This document shows, piece by piece, positions 5,621 to 12,678 of a stretch of DNA of 12,678 nucleotides. Each line of letters begins with the position of its first letter. Position 1 is the first letter of the stretch. The notes beneath the pieces were generated by a model. It did not search any database. It was not told the DNA's origin and saw nothing but the letters and a program-made list of their open reading frames with translations. The translations under genes and the position numbers were made by a program. The DNA is from an uncultured Clostridia bacterium (GTDB lineage: Bacteria; Bacillota; Clostridia; Christensenellales; UBA3700): positions 1 through 12,678 of the forward strand of contig CAMOQV010000028.1 of NCBI GenBank assembly GCA_946623205.1, given 5' to 3'.

Positions 5621-6249
5621 AAATCTTTAATAGAATCTTTATCGTAATAACAAACGTCTTCCTTAATTAGGGAGATGTTTTTGTTTTTAACTTCCAATAT
5701 ATTAAAACAGCAATTATACGGAACGTGTCCATGCCAAAAGTTTTTGTTGTCTTCATAGAACATATTCAATAAAGAACGCATAGCAAAACCATGAGTTCCA
5801 ACAAGATATGTTTTGTCATCATCACGTTTAGCTAGTTCTTTAATAAAGTCTTGAGTTCTTTTCATAACATCATAAACGTTTTCGCCATTTGGAACATCTA
5901 AATAAGAAAATGGGTCTTTAAAGAATTGGTGTATATGTTCATATTCAGGATTTGATTTATCATCCAAATTGCAAAGTGTCCAATCACCAACGTTTACTTC
6001 TTGTAATCTTTTATCAAGATTAATTGGAGTATTTGTATTACCACTTTCCTCAAGTAGGATTTTAATTGTGTCTATAGATCTAGATAGGGGAGATGAAAAG
6101 GCTTCATCAAAATGAATGCCTTTAATTGCTTTGCCAGTGATTTTGGCTAGATTAATTCCATCGGCATTCAAAGGTGTATCGAAGCTTCCTTGTAAGATTC
6201 GATCTCTATTCATATTTGTTTCGCCATGTCTAACAATGTAAATTAACAT
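5611..6249 (-). CDS. Histidine phosphatase (phosphoglycerate-mutase-like) family protein
   Basis: Cytoplasmic phosphatase of 212 residues in the histidine phosphatase (branch 1) superfamily; substrate unknown, with GpmB/PhoE-type phosphatases the nearest kind. The catalytic motif VRHGETN is at 6-12 (H8 is the phosphorylated histidine; R7 binds phosphate). SSPLSRS (52-58) carries the second arginine R57. EVNVGDW (84-90) holds the acid-base glutamate, and GTHGFAMR (151-158) holds the second histidine H153. The start at 6249 is chosen because GGAG (on the minus strand) sits 5 bases upstream and the RHG motif is then at the usual distance; a frame extension to 6276 is possible. Its last codon region overlaps the stop of the convergent Dabb gene. 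Confidence 0.87.
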   Translation of the reverse strand: MLIYIVRHGETNMNRDRILQGSFDTPLNADGINLAKITGKAIKGIHFDEAFSSPLSRSIDTIKILLEESGNTNTPINLDKRLQEVNVGDWTLCNLDDKSNPEYEHIHQFFKDPFSYLDVPNGENVYDVMKRTQDFIKELAKRDDDKTYLVGTHGFAMRSLLNMFYEDNKNFWHGHVPYNCCFNILEVKNKNISLIKEDVCYYDKDSIKDFYS

Positions 6250-6265
6250 AATTTCTCCATCCAAA

Positions 6266-6271
6266 ATTATA
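6266..6271 (-). promoter_or_regulatory. -10 box for the histidine phosphatase gene
   Basis: TATAAT on the minus strand, about 16 bases before the chosen ATG. No convincing -35 is seen. It falls inside the longer alternative frame, which supports the shorter start. Confidence 0.45.
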
Positions 6272-6356
6272 TACAATTGCCCATATTTTCGCCACTAAAT
6301 GAATATATCTAAGATATAATGTCACCAAATTTTTACTTTTATATAAAAAATATTCT

Positions 6357-6385
6357 TTGTATTTATATAATAAATAGCATATAAT
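6357..6385 (+). promoter_or_regulatory. Promoter of the scaffold-GGGtGRT operon
   Basis: TTGTAT (6357-6362) and TATAAT (6380-6385) are separated by exactly 17 bases, the best sigma-A-type promoter in the window. Predicted start near 6392, giving a leader of about 50 bases. The surroundings are strongly A/T-rich, which favours high activity. A second TATAAT near 6315 lies further upstream. Confidence 0.65.
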
Positions 6386-6405
6386 AGACGTGTATTAAAA
6401 TTTTA

Positions 6406-6427
6406 TAAATTAATCCGCATTAATTTA
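6406..6427 (+). promoter_or_regulatory. Leader hairpin abutting the ribosome-binding site
   Basis: AAATTAAT (6407-6414) and ATTAATTT (6419-6426) pair around CCGC, with one extra T-A pair at the base. The stem ends where the strong AGGAGGAGA begins (6427-6435). It probably protects the message or keeps the site open rather than hiding it. Confidence 0.5.
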
Positions 6428-6441
6428 GGAGGAGATAAAAA

Positions 6442-7134
6442 ATGCAATACACAAAAGACGTACAAAATATGTGCAAAGTTAATTGTGGTGCTTCTCATGG
6501 TTGTGCTCCAATTCCTGAAGAAGGAAAATGGGTATATTCAAGAGAAATTAAAGATATCAGTGGTTTCACACATGGTATCGGTTGGTGTGCTCCACAACAA
6601 GGCGCTTGTAAGATCTCATTAAACGTTAAGAATGGTATCATCGAAGAAGCCTTAATCGAAACTATCGGTTGTTCTGGTATGACTCACTCAGCTGCTATGG
6701 CATCTGAAGCTATCGTTGGTAAGACAGTTCTAGAAGCTGTTAATACAGACTTAGTTTGCGACGCTATCAACACAGCAATGAGAGAATTATTCTTACAAAT
6801 CGTTTATGGTAGAACACAATCAGCTTTCTCTGAAGATGGTTTAGCTATTGGTGCTGGACTAGAAGATTTAGGAAAGGGCTTACGTTCTCAAGTTGGTACA
6901 ATCTACTCAACAAAAGAAAAGGGACCTCGTTACCTAGAATTAACAGAAGGTTACATTACTTCATTAGCTCTAGATGAAAACAACGAAATCATTGGTTACC
7001 AATACTTATCTCTAGGCAAGTTCACAGACTTCATGAAGAAGGGAGATTCTGCTGAAGCTGCTCTTGAAAAAGCTAAAGGCCAATATGGTAGATATAATGA
7101 TGGTGTCAAGTTCATTGACCCACGTAAAGAATAA
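6442..7134 (+). CDS. Cys-rich iron-sulfur cluster assembly scaffold-like protein (GGGtGRT partner)
   Basis: Soluble protein of 230 residues with a NifU/IscU N-terminal-like part, of the kind annotated beside GGGtGRT proteins; exact reaction unknown. The N-terminal stretch has three close cysteines, C11, C15 and C21, before the scaffold part. Scaffold-like cysteines follow at C49 (GWCAP), C56 (GACKI) and C77 (IGCSGMTHSAAMASEA, where IscU/NifU proteins have a C-x-G/A motif followed by a small-residue helix). C106 adds a seventh. The C-terminal part (about 150-230) is longer than in plain IscU and ends FIDPRKE. Excellent AGGAGG site (6427-6432), strong upstream promoter, and many C-ending codons suggest high expression. 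Separated from the next gene by 15 bases, so the two are co-transcribed. Confidence 0.85.
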   Translation: MQYTKDVQNMCKVNCGASHGCAPIPEEGKWVYSREIKDISGFTHGIGWCAPQQGACKISLNVKNGIIEEALIETIGCSGMTHSAAMASEAIVGKTVLEAVNTDLVCDAINTAMRELFLQIVYGRTQSAFSEDGLAIGAGLEDLGKGLRSQVGTIYSTKEKGPRYLELTEGYITSLALDENNEIIGYQYLSLGKFTDFMKKGDSAEAALEKAKGQYGRYNDGVKFIDPRKE

Positions 7135-7149
7135 TAGGAGGATGCGAAA

Positions 7150-8154
7150 ATGGCTTTATTTGAAGGTTATGAAAGAAGAATCGCACAAATCAATAAGTGC
7201 CTAAATGAAAATGGCATCGCTTCTATTGAAGAAGCTGAAAAGATTTGTAAAGACAAGGGATTAGACGTTTACCAAATGGTAAAAGATATCCAAACAATTT
7301 GTTTTGAAAATGCTTGCTGGGCTTACACAGTTGGTGCAGCTCTAGCTATTAAGAACAACGCAAAGAACGCTGCTGAAGCTGCTAAGTGGATCGGTGTAGG
7401 TTTACAATCATTCTGTATTCCTGGTTCTGTTGCTGATGATAGAAAAGTTGGTTTAGGACATGGTAACTTAGGTGCTATGCTTCTAACAGAAGATACAAAG
7501 TGCTTCGCATTCTTAGCTGGTCACGAATCATTCGCTGCTGCTGAAGGTGCTATCGGTATCGCAAAGAAAGCTAATAAGGTTAGAAAAGAACCATTAAGAG
7601 TTATCTTAAACGGTTTAGGAAAGGATGCTGCAAAGATCATTTCTAGAATTAACGGATTTACACATGTTGAAACAGAATTTGACTATTTCACAGGTAAGGT
7701 TAAGATCGTTAAGGAAACAAAGTATGGTAACAACCCAGATAGATTAGCAGTTCGTTGCTACGGTGCTGATGACGTTAGAGAAGGTGTTGCAATTATGCAC
7801 CTTGAAGGCGTTGACGTATCTATCACAGGTAACTCTACAAACCCAACACGTTTCCAACACCCAGTTGCTGGTACATACAAGAAAGAGTGTGTTGAATTAG
7901 GTAAGAAGTACTTCTCAGTTGCTTCTGGTGGTGGTACAGGACGTACTCTACACCCAGATAACATGGCTGCAGGTCCTGCTTCTTATGGTATGACAGATAC
8001 AATGGGTCGTATGCACTCAGATGCTCAATTCGCAGGTTCTTCATCAGTTCCAGCTCACGTTGAAATGATGGGATTAATCGGTATGGGTAACAACCCAATG
8101 GTTGGTGCTACAGTTGCTGTTGCAGTTTCTGTTTCACAAGCTCTTGCTCAATAA
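7150..8154 (+). CDS. GGGtGRT protein
   Basis: Soluble protein of 334 residues belonging to the family named for its signature, here SGGGTGRT (259-266), followed by the very conserved LHPDNMAAGPASYGMTDT (267-284). Other glycine-rich conserved parts are GLGHGNLGAM (101-110), the segment GHESFAAAEGAIGIAKK (124-140) and MGNNPMVGA (312-320). The signature could bind phosphate or a nucleotide (inference); no canonical Walker motif is present. The protein contains eight cysteines, but they are spread out. Its function is not known to me. It always seems to accompany a scaffold-like gene such as the one 15 bases upstream, and TAGGAGGA (7135-7142) provides a strong ribosome-binding site. A clear terminator follows. 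Codon use is like that of highly expressed genes. Confidence 0.92.
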   Translation: MALFEGYERRIAQINKCLNENGIASIEEAEKICKDKGLDVYQMVKDIQTICFENACWAYTVGAALAIKNNAKNAAEAAKWIGVGLQSFCIPGSVADDRKVGLGHGNLGAMLLTEDTKCFAFLAGHESFAAAEGAIGIAKKANKVRKEPLRVILNGLGKDAAKIISRINGFTHVETEFDYFTGKVKIVKETKYGNNPDRLAVRCYGADDVREGVAIMHLEGVDVSITGNSTNPTRFQHPVAGTYKKECVELGKKYFSVASGGGTGRTLHPDNMAAGPASYGMTDTMGRMHSDAQFAGSSSVPAHVEMMGLIGMGNNPMVGATVAVAVSVSQALAQ

Positions 8155-8173
8155 TTGAGTTAATTAGATATCT

Positions 8174-8202
8174 TAGGCCATCCTCATGGGTGGCCTATTT
8201 TT
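8174..8202 (+). terminator. Rho-independent terminator of the GGGtGRT operon
   Basis: TAGGCCATCC (8174-8183) pairs with GGGTGGCCTA (8188-8197), 10 bp with one G-T, around loop TCAT, followed by TTTTT (8198-8202). It is the clearest intrinsic terminator in the window and separates the operon from the lipoprotein gene. Confidence 0.9.
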
Positions 8203-8234
8203 ATGACTATGTTTATTTTAAGCGCGCGATACTA

Positions 8235-8252
8235 TATAATAAAAGAAAGGGG
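8235..8252 (+). promoter_or_regulatory. -10 box and ribosome-binding site of the BspA-like lipoprotein
   Basis: TATAAT (8235-8240) precedes AAAGGGG (8246-8252), which is 7 bases before the GTG start at 8260. The leader would be only about 13 bases. The ribosome-binding site decides the GTG, which is the only start giving a full signal peptide. Confidence 0.6.
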
Positions 8253-8259
8253 TATTGCC

Positions 8260-11200
8260 GTGAAAAAGATATTAGTAGGGATTATTTTAATAGTATTAAT
8301 TGTTGCCTTAGGTGTAGTGCTTTCTTCGTGTTTTAATAAAAGTGGCTCTTTGAATGTTACTTTTTATGTAGATGGTAGTGTTTACGCAACAGTAAAGTTT
8401 AATAAGGGCGATCATGAAATTGAACTTCCAGCAAATCCTACAATAGAAGGCAAGAACTTTGTTCGTTGGGAATATGATAAACCAGAAACTGGCGAGAAAG
8501 CAGAGTTCCTCAAAGATACAATATGGCATTATCAATCAAGTATGGATGTTTATGCGTGCTTTGATGATAATTTATCTAATTACATTGTTAACGAAAACGG
8601 CAATGCTATTATCGGTATAAAAGATAAAACAGCAACAGAGTATGTAATTCCTGAGAAAATTAACGGCATTACTATAGATACAATTGAACAAGAAGTATTT
8701 AAAGATAACAAAAATATTGTTTCAGTAAGTATCCCAAAGACAATGAGGGATATTGAAAAATCAGCGTTTGAAAATTGTGAAAATTTAAAAACAGTTACTT
8801 TTGCCGAAGATACTGAAGAATTAAATTTGCGTATGGATGTATTTAAGGATTGTACATCAATAGAAGAGATAGTATTGCCATATGGATTATCTCAAACTCA
8901 ACTAGGCGTGTTTGCTGGCTGTACTTCTTTAACAAAAATAACAACGCCATTTATTGGCATTCGTAATCCATCTTCTGAAACGCAGGATAGTAAGTATTAT
9001 AGCTTGCGCACATTCTTTGGTGATGATACAGAAATTCCAGTCAAAGATTTAATAATTACAAAACAAAAATATATCTTCTCTTATATTTTCAATGAATCTA
9101 AAGTTGAAAACTTGACTATAACATCAGAAGAATTGGATTTCGGTTCGTGGATATCATATTACATTAGAGATTCTCTAAAAACAGTAGACATTTCAGAATC
9201 AAAAGGAACTAAACTTGGTTATTCTGCATTTGAAGGCAGTACGCTTTTGACAAGCGTAAAATTACCAAGCACTTTGGAATCTATAGGAGGTAGAGCCTTT
9301 TATGGATGTACAGGTATTGAATCTCTTGACTTGCCAGCTTCAGTTACTAGCATCGGTTTTAATGCATTTACAAATTGTAGCAATTTAAAAGCTTTAGATA
9401 TTGCGAATGTACAAACAATGGGATCAAATGCATTTAATGGTTGTACCGGTATAACTGCTTTAAATGGGCATAGTCTTAAAACAATAGATTATAATGCATT
9501 TGCTAATATGAGCAACCTACAAACTATTACTTTACGTGATGTTGAAACAATAGGGAATGGCGCATTTAGTGGAGATGCAAAATTGACAGCATTTAGTAAT
9601 TCAACGCTTACAAAGCTAACAACAATTGGCGAAAGCGCGTTTGAAGGCTGTTCTTTATTAACAACTATTAATCTAGCAAAATCAATAGAAAGTATAGGAA
9701 CAAAGGCATTTAAAGATTGTGTAGGATTAGAGACTTTTGCAATAGAGGCAGGTTCTAATTTAACAAGTATGGGGCAAAATGCTTTAAGTGGAGCTAATTC
9801 AATTACAAGCATAACGCTACCATTTATAGCTGATACTCCAACATCTACAAAAGCATTTGGATATATATTTAGAAATACTGGATCAGCAAGTAGCTATGAA
9901 TATTTGGCAAATGGTTATTATGTTCCAAAATCATTAACGAGCATTACAATAACTAGCGGTACAAGTATTGCTAAAAGCGCTTTACGTGGCTTAACATATG
10001 TAACAACTATCAATTTGCCAGATACTATTGAAACAATAAATCAATATGCACTTGAAAACGCAGGCATTACGTCTTTAGATGTTCCACATAGTTTGACAGA
10101 GTTGAACTCAAAAATCGGAACGGGCGGAGATGTTGATTTACATGTTGAATCGTTAGCTCATTATATGGCATTTACTCAAGGTGAAATTGTTGCTAATGAG
10201 AATAATAAGTTGAGATTGTTTGTTGGACAAAATGAAGTGACAAACCTTGATTTAAGCTCTTTGAGTTTAACAGAAATTAGCCCATATAAATTCCATAAAT
10301 GCCAAGATATAATTTCTTTAACATTACCAAATACTGTAGCTCAAATTGGTTCATATGCGTTCTTCAAGACAGGAATAAGTGGTATTACTTTCCCAACAGC
10401 TTTAACAACAATTAAAACGCATGCGTTCGATGGCTCAAATATTAATGCAGTAACACTTAATCCAAATTTGGCAACTATTGAAACATATGCATTTGCAAAC
10501 ACGCAAATAAGTACATTGACGGTTCCAAATAATGTTACAACTGTAATGGGATTTGATCATATTCCAACGCTAACAACAGTTAATTTTGAAGCAAATTCAA
10601 CTCTTGAAACAATTTTAGCTAGTTGTTTTGCATACACAGGTATTACAAGTATAACTATCCCAGCAAGTGTAGAAACAATAGGGGCTAGTGCATTTGCTAA
10701 TTGTAGCGCTCTTGAAACAGTATCATTTGAGTCTGGGTCAAATCTAACTACTGTTGAATCATCAGGATTCGCTTATACAGGAATAACAAGCATTACAATC
10801 CCAGCAAGTGTAACAAACCTTGGTAACCTTGCTTTCTATGGTGATTCAAGCTTAGAGACGTTAACTTTTGAAACTGGAACAAGCATAACAGATATCGGTA
10901 GCGAATTTATTAGCGGAACAAAAATAGATACATTAGAAATCCCATCAACCATTGACAAGATGTCTAATAACATCTTTAAGGGAGCTTTATATTTAATTAA
11001 CCTAACATATCCTGCAAAAAAGAAATGGACGGATTTGGGAAGTAATTCGGCTAATGTATATGTAACTATTAATTCAAGTAGTATTTGCGAAAATGGTTTT
11101 TATAATGCAACAAATGTATCTTCTTTAGATATATCTAATGTAACTCAGGTTGGTGCTACTGCTTTTAATGGCATGAGCGCATTAACGAAACTTTATATTT

Positions 11201-12678
11201 CAAGTTGGAATGATTATCTAAACATTGATTTTAATGGATCAACAATTGAATTCTATCATAACAACAGGGAAGTAAATATTTATGTTAACGGAACTCTTGT
11301 TTCAGGAACATTTGATTTGAGTGGAATAGATTCTACTATTACATCAATCCCAAAGAATTTCTTCTACAAATTAAGATCAATTACAAATTTGATTCTTCCA
11401 ATTACAATAACATCAATTGAAGATGGTGCATTTGATTATTGTACAAATCTTGTTGATGTTAAATTCAAAGATGGAAGTTCATCTCCAGCATATACGAACA
11501 ATTTGGTTTCGATAGGCGATTATGCTTTCTATATGACAAATCTATCTAAGATAGTAATTGCAAATGATACAACTACAATTGGTAAATATGCTTTTGCAGA
11601 ATGTACAGATTTAGATGCTTCGTTTGAATCAAATTCTACATTGCAAACAATTGGAGCATACTCATTCTATAAGTGTTCTAGTACGACAGCATTTGAAATA
11701 CCTAGCACCTTAACAAGCATCGGCCAATATGCATTCGCATCGAGCGGATTACAAACGCTATCATTGGCAGCAAATTCAACATTGGCAAGTATTGGAAGCG
11801 CTGCATTTGCTAGTTGTACAAGCTTAACAACTCTTCCAGTGTTCCCAGCATCGCTTAATAGCTTAGGGGCCGCAGCGTTTAGAGGTTGTACACAAATAAC
11901 AACAGTAGATCTTCGAAATACAAATATAACCACTATACAAAATTTGACGTTTAGAGAAGATTCAGCTTTAACACATGTATACCTACCTAAAACCATTCGT
12001 ACCTTTGGCTCAGAAGCATTTTTGGATTGTGCCGCTCTAATTAGTGTTGAATGTATCGAGAATCCTTCTTATCCAATAGAAGTTAAGGACTCGTGCTTTA
12101 AGAATTGTGCAAACTTGGTAAGTGTTGGCTATGGCGATTGGGCCGCAGTAGAAACATATGTTATTAACTTTATTGATTCTGTTTCTACAAAGAACCCAGA
12201 CGTTAGAGATAGATATATGGATAATCACTATGCTGAATTTTCAAGAATAGACCTGGTTGAGGATTATGCTTTCTACGGATGTAGAAAACTAGAGAATATT
12301 CGTTTAAGTAGCGATGTATCGAAGATTGGAAAATATGCATTCTATGATTGTGCGAACTTAAAGTATATTAACATTCCACATTACTGTTCACATCTTGATT
12401 ATATGTCGTTTGGTGGAGATGCTTTTAAGAACACAGGATTAGCTGATCTAACAGGAAAGACGGATGCTCAAAAGAAATTATATAATACATATGGTATGGC
12501 AATTGAGTTCTATGATGATGAGTCATTAATTACATGGGAATATTATTGGGGTTCATCTATACTTGAGAAGCCAGAAAAGTGTTATAAAACAGATTCAAAA
12601 TATCAAAATACATTTGACTTAGCATATTTCTGCCAAAACATAGGGTCTCCAACAAAATATCAAACGGGTATAAGCAAA
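8260..12678 (+). CDS. Giant BspA-type leucine-rich-repeat lipoprotein, 3' end beyond window
   Basis: Open for 1,473 codons from GTG 8260 to the window edge, with no stop. N-terminus: basic MKK, a hydrophobic helix (4-21) and a lipobox LSSC with C24, so a lipoprotein on the outer face of the membrane. Residues about 31-100 resemble the InlB B-repeat/Flg_new module (VTFYVDG, then a PANPTIEGKNFVRW stretch). From about 100 to 1405 come BspA/LRR_5 repeats of 23-24 residues, with the signature AFxxCxxLxxIxxPxxxxxIG (for example residues 167-190 region and many others). Embedded non-repeat cassettes are at about 228-275 and 520-570 (the latter with GYIF and YVPKSLTSITIT), and at about 625-660 and 978-1012 (with W-x-x-Y and IYVNG-type strands). 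After about 1405 repeats stop and a new region begins. Likely adhesin or ligand-binding surface protein. Open reading by eye showed no in-frame stop. Confidence 0.88.
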   Translation, partial: MKKILVGIILIVLIVALGVVLSSCFNKSGSLNVTFYVDGSVYATVKFNKGDHEIELPANPTIEGKNFVRWEYDKPETGEKAEFLKDTIWHYQSSMDVYACFDDNLSNYIVNENGNAIIGIKDKTATEYVIPEKINGITIDTIEQEVFKDNKNIVSVSIPKTMRDIEKSAFENCENLKTVTFAEDTEELNLRMDVFKDCTSIEEIVLPYGLSQTQLGVFAGCTSLTKITTPFIGIRNPSSETQDSKYYSLRTFFGDDTEIPVKDLIITKQKYIFSYIFNESKVENLTITSEELDFGSWISYYIRDSLKTVDISESKGTKLGYSAFEGSTLLTSVKLPSTLESIGGRAFYGCTGIESLDLPASVTSIGFNAFTNCSNLKALDIANVQTMGSNAFNGCTGITALNGHSLKTIDYNAFANMSNLQTITLRDVETIGNGAFSGDAKLTAFSNSTLTKLTTIGESAFEGCSLLTTINLAKSIESIGTKAFKDCVGLETFAIEAGSNLTSMGQNALSGANSITSITLPFIADTPTSTKAFGYIFRNTGSASSYEYLANGYYVPKSLTSITITSGTSIAKSALRGLTYVTTINLPDTIETINQYALENAGITSLDVPHSLTELNSKIGTGGDVDLHVESLAHYMAFTQGEIVANENNKLRLFVGQNEVTNLDLSSLSLTEISPYKFHKCQDIISLTLPNTVAQIGSYAFFKTGISGITFPTALTTIKTHAFDGSNINAVTLNPNLATIETYAFANTQISTLTVPNNVTTVMGFDHIPTLTTVNFEANSTLETILASCFAYTGITSITIPASVETIGASAFANCSALETVSFESGSNLTTVESSGFAYTGITSITIPASVTNLGNLAFYGDSSLETLTFETGTSITDIGSEFISGTKIDTLEIPSTIDKMSNNIFKGALYLINLTYPAKKKWTDLGSNSANVYVTINSSSICENGFYNATNVSSLDISNVTQVGATAFNGMSALTKLYISSWNDYLNIDFNGSTIEFYHNNREVNIYVNGTLVSGTFDLSGIDSTITSIPKNFFYKLRSITNLILPITITSIEDGAFDYCTNLVDVKFKDGSSSPAYTNNLVSIGDYAFYMTNLSKIVIANDTTTIGKYAFAECTDLDASFESNSTLQTIGAYSFYKCSSTTAFEIPSTLTSIGQYAFASSGLQTLSLAANSTLASIGSAAFASCTSLTTLPVFPASLNSLGAAAFRGCTQITTVDLRNTNITTIQNLTFREDSALTHVYLPKTIRTFGSEAFLDCAALISVECIENPSYPIEVKDSCFKNCANLVSVGYGDWAAVETYVINFIDSVSTKNPDVRDRYMDNHYAEFSRIDLVEDYAFYGCRKLENIRLSSDVSKIGKYAFYDCANLKYINIPHYCSHLDYMSFGGDAFKNTGLADLTGKTDAQKKLYNTYGMAIEFYDDESLITWEYYWGSSILEKPEKCYKTDSKYQNTFDLAYFCQNIGSPTKYQTGISK
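10579..11001 (+). repeat. Three tandem 47-codon units in the LRR region
   Basis: Units at 10579-10719, 10720-10860 and 10861-11001 are each exactly 141 bases (two LRRs). The first two share 29 of 47 residues, including the uninterrupted block FAYTGITSITIPASV; the third keeps the FE-x-x-S/T start and the I-P-S/A-T/S-V/I core but has diverged. At the DNA level the shared block differs mainly at third positions, indicating an old duplication rather than a recent one. Confidence 0.6.

Noticed and set aside
7758..8098. Two minus-strand frames of 68 and 87 residues
   Set aside because: Antisense shadows of the GGGtGRT gene, whose signature motifs lie on the plus strand at the same place.
8308..8535. 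75-residue minus-strand frame with hydrophobic segment
   Set aside because: Overlaps the signal peptide and B-repeat-like part of the lipoprotein; no start signals.
9489..12228. Minus-strand frames of 63-109 residues in the last part of the window
   Set aside because: They mirror the LRR repeats of the lipoprotein; the hydrophobic periodic translation is an effect of the repeats.
8260..12678. Repeated DNA considered as CRISPR or satellite
   Set aside because: Periodicity is 69-72 or 141 bases, stays in the coding frame, and no conserved repeat with unique spacers exists.

Overview
This window is a low-GC Firmicutes-type chromosome segment. I infer a host-associated (probably gut) member of the Bacilli, in or near the Mollicutes/RF39/Erysipelotrichia group, because coding is A/T-rich, TATAAT boxes (often extended TGnTATAAT) are everywhere, and the genes include a stand-alone TrpB-like enzyme, a GGGtGRT gene pair and a very large BspA-type leucine-rich-repeat lipoprotein. 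The genetic code looks standard: tryptophan is TGG in the genes I checked. No complete gene ends in TGA; stops are TAA, with TAG used for the Dabb gene.

Layout. (1) 5-2231: a TrpB-related PLP enzyme, then a metal-dependent amidohydrolase; an extended -10 box and a 14-bp hairpin sit in the gap. (2) 2259-2332: a tRNA-Gly(CCC) with an unusual T-loop. (3) 2333-4720: an accessory stretch with an AAA/DUF4143 ATPase behind a palindromic operator-like site and a pRiA4b ORF-3-like protein. It also holds decayed pieces: a 30-residue NifX-like remnant, a 32-residue DUF3795-like remnant, and the 3' half of a tRNA fused to that remnant. (4) 4721-6249: a DUF3990 (ADP-ribosyltransferase-fold) gene on the minus strand, a divergent small Dabb-like gene, and a convergent histidine phosphatase whose stop overlaps the Dabb stop. 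(5) 6357-8202: a tight two-gene operon with a strong promoter, a leader hairpin, excellent ribosome-binding sites and a clean terminator. It encodes a Cys-rich Fe-S scaffold-like protein and the GGGtGRT protein. (6) 8235-12678: a lipoprotein of more than 1,473 residues made mostly of BspA-type repeats, still open at the window edge.

How they may work together. Only the GGGtGRT pair looks like a dedicated two-component system: the genes are 15 bp apart, share one promoter and terminator, and both appear tuned for high expression. Its biochemical role is not known to me, and it is the best candidate here for an undescribed system. The TrpB-like enzyme has no other tryptophan genes beside it and may salvage indole, but this is inference. 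The 2.3-4.7 kb stretch reads as a turnover hotspot between tRNA sequences. The BspA protein is a probable surface-anchored adhesin or binding protein.
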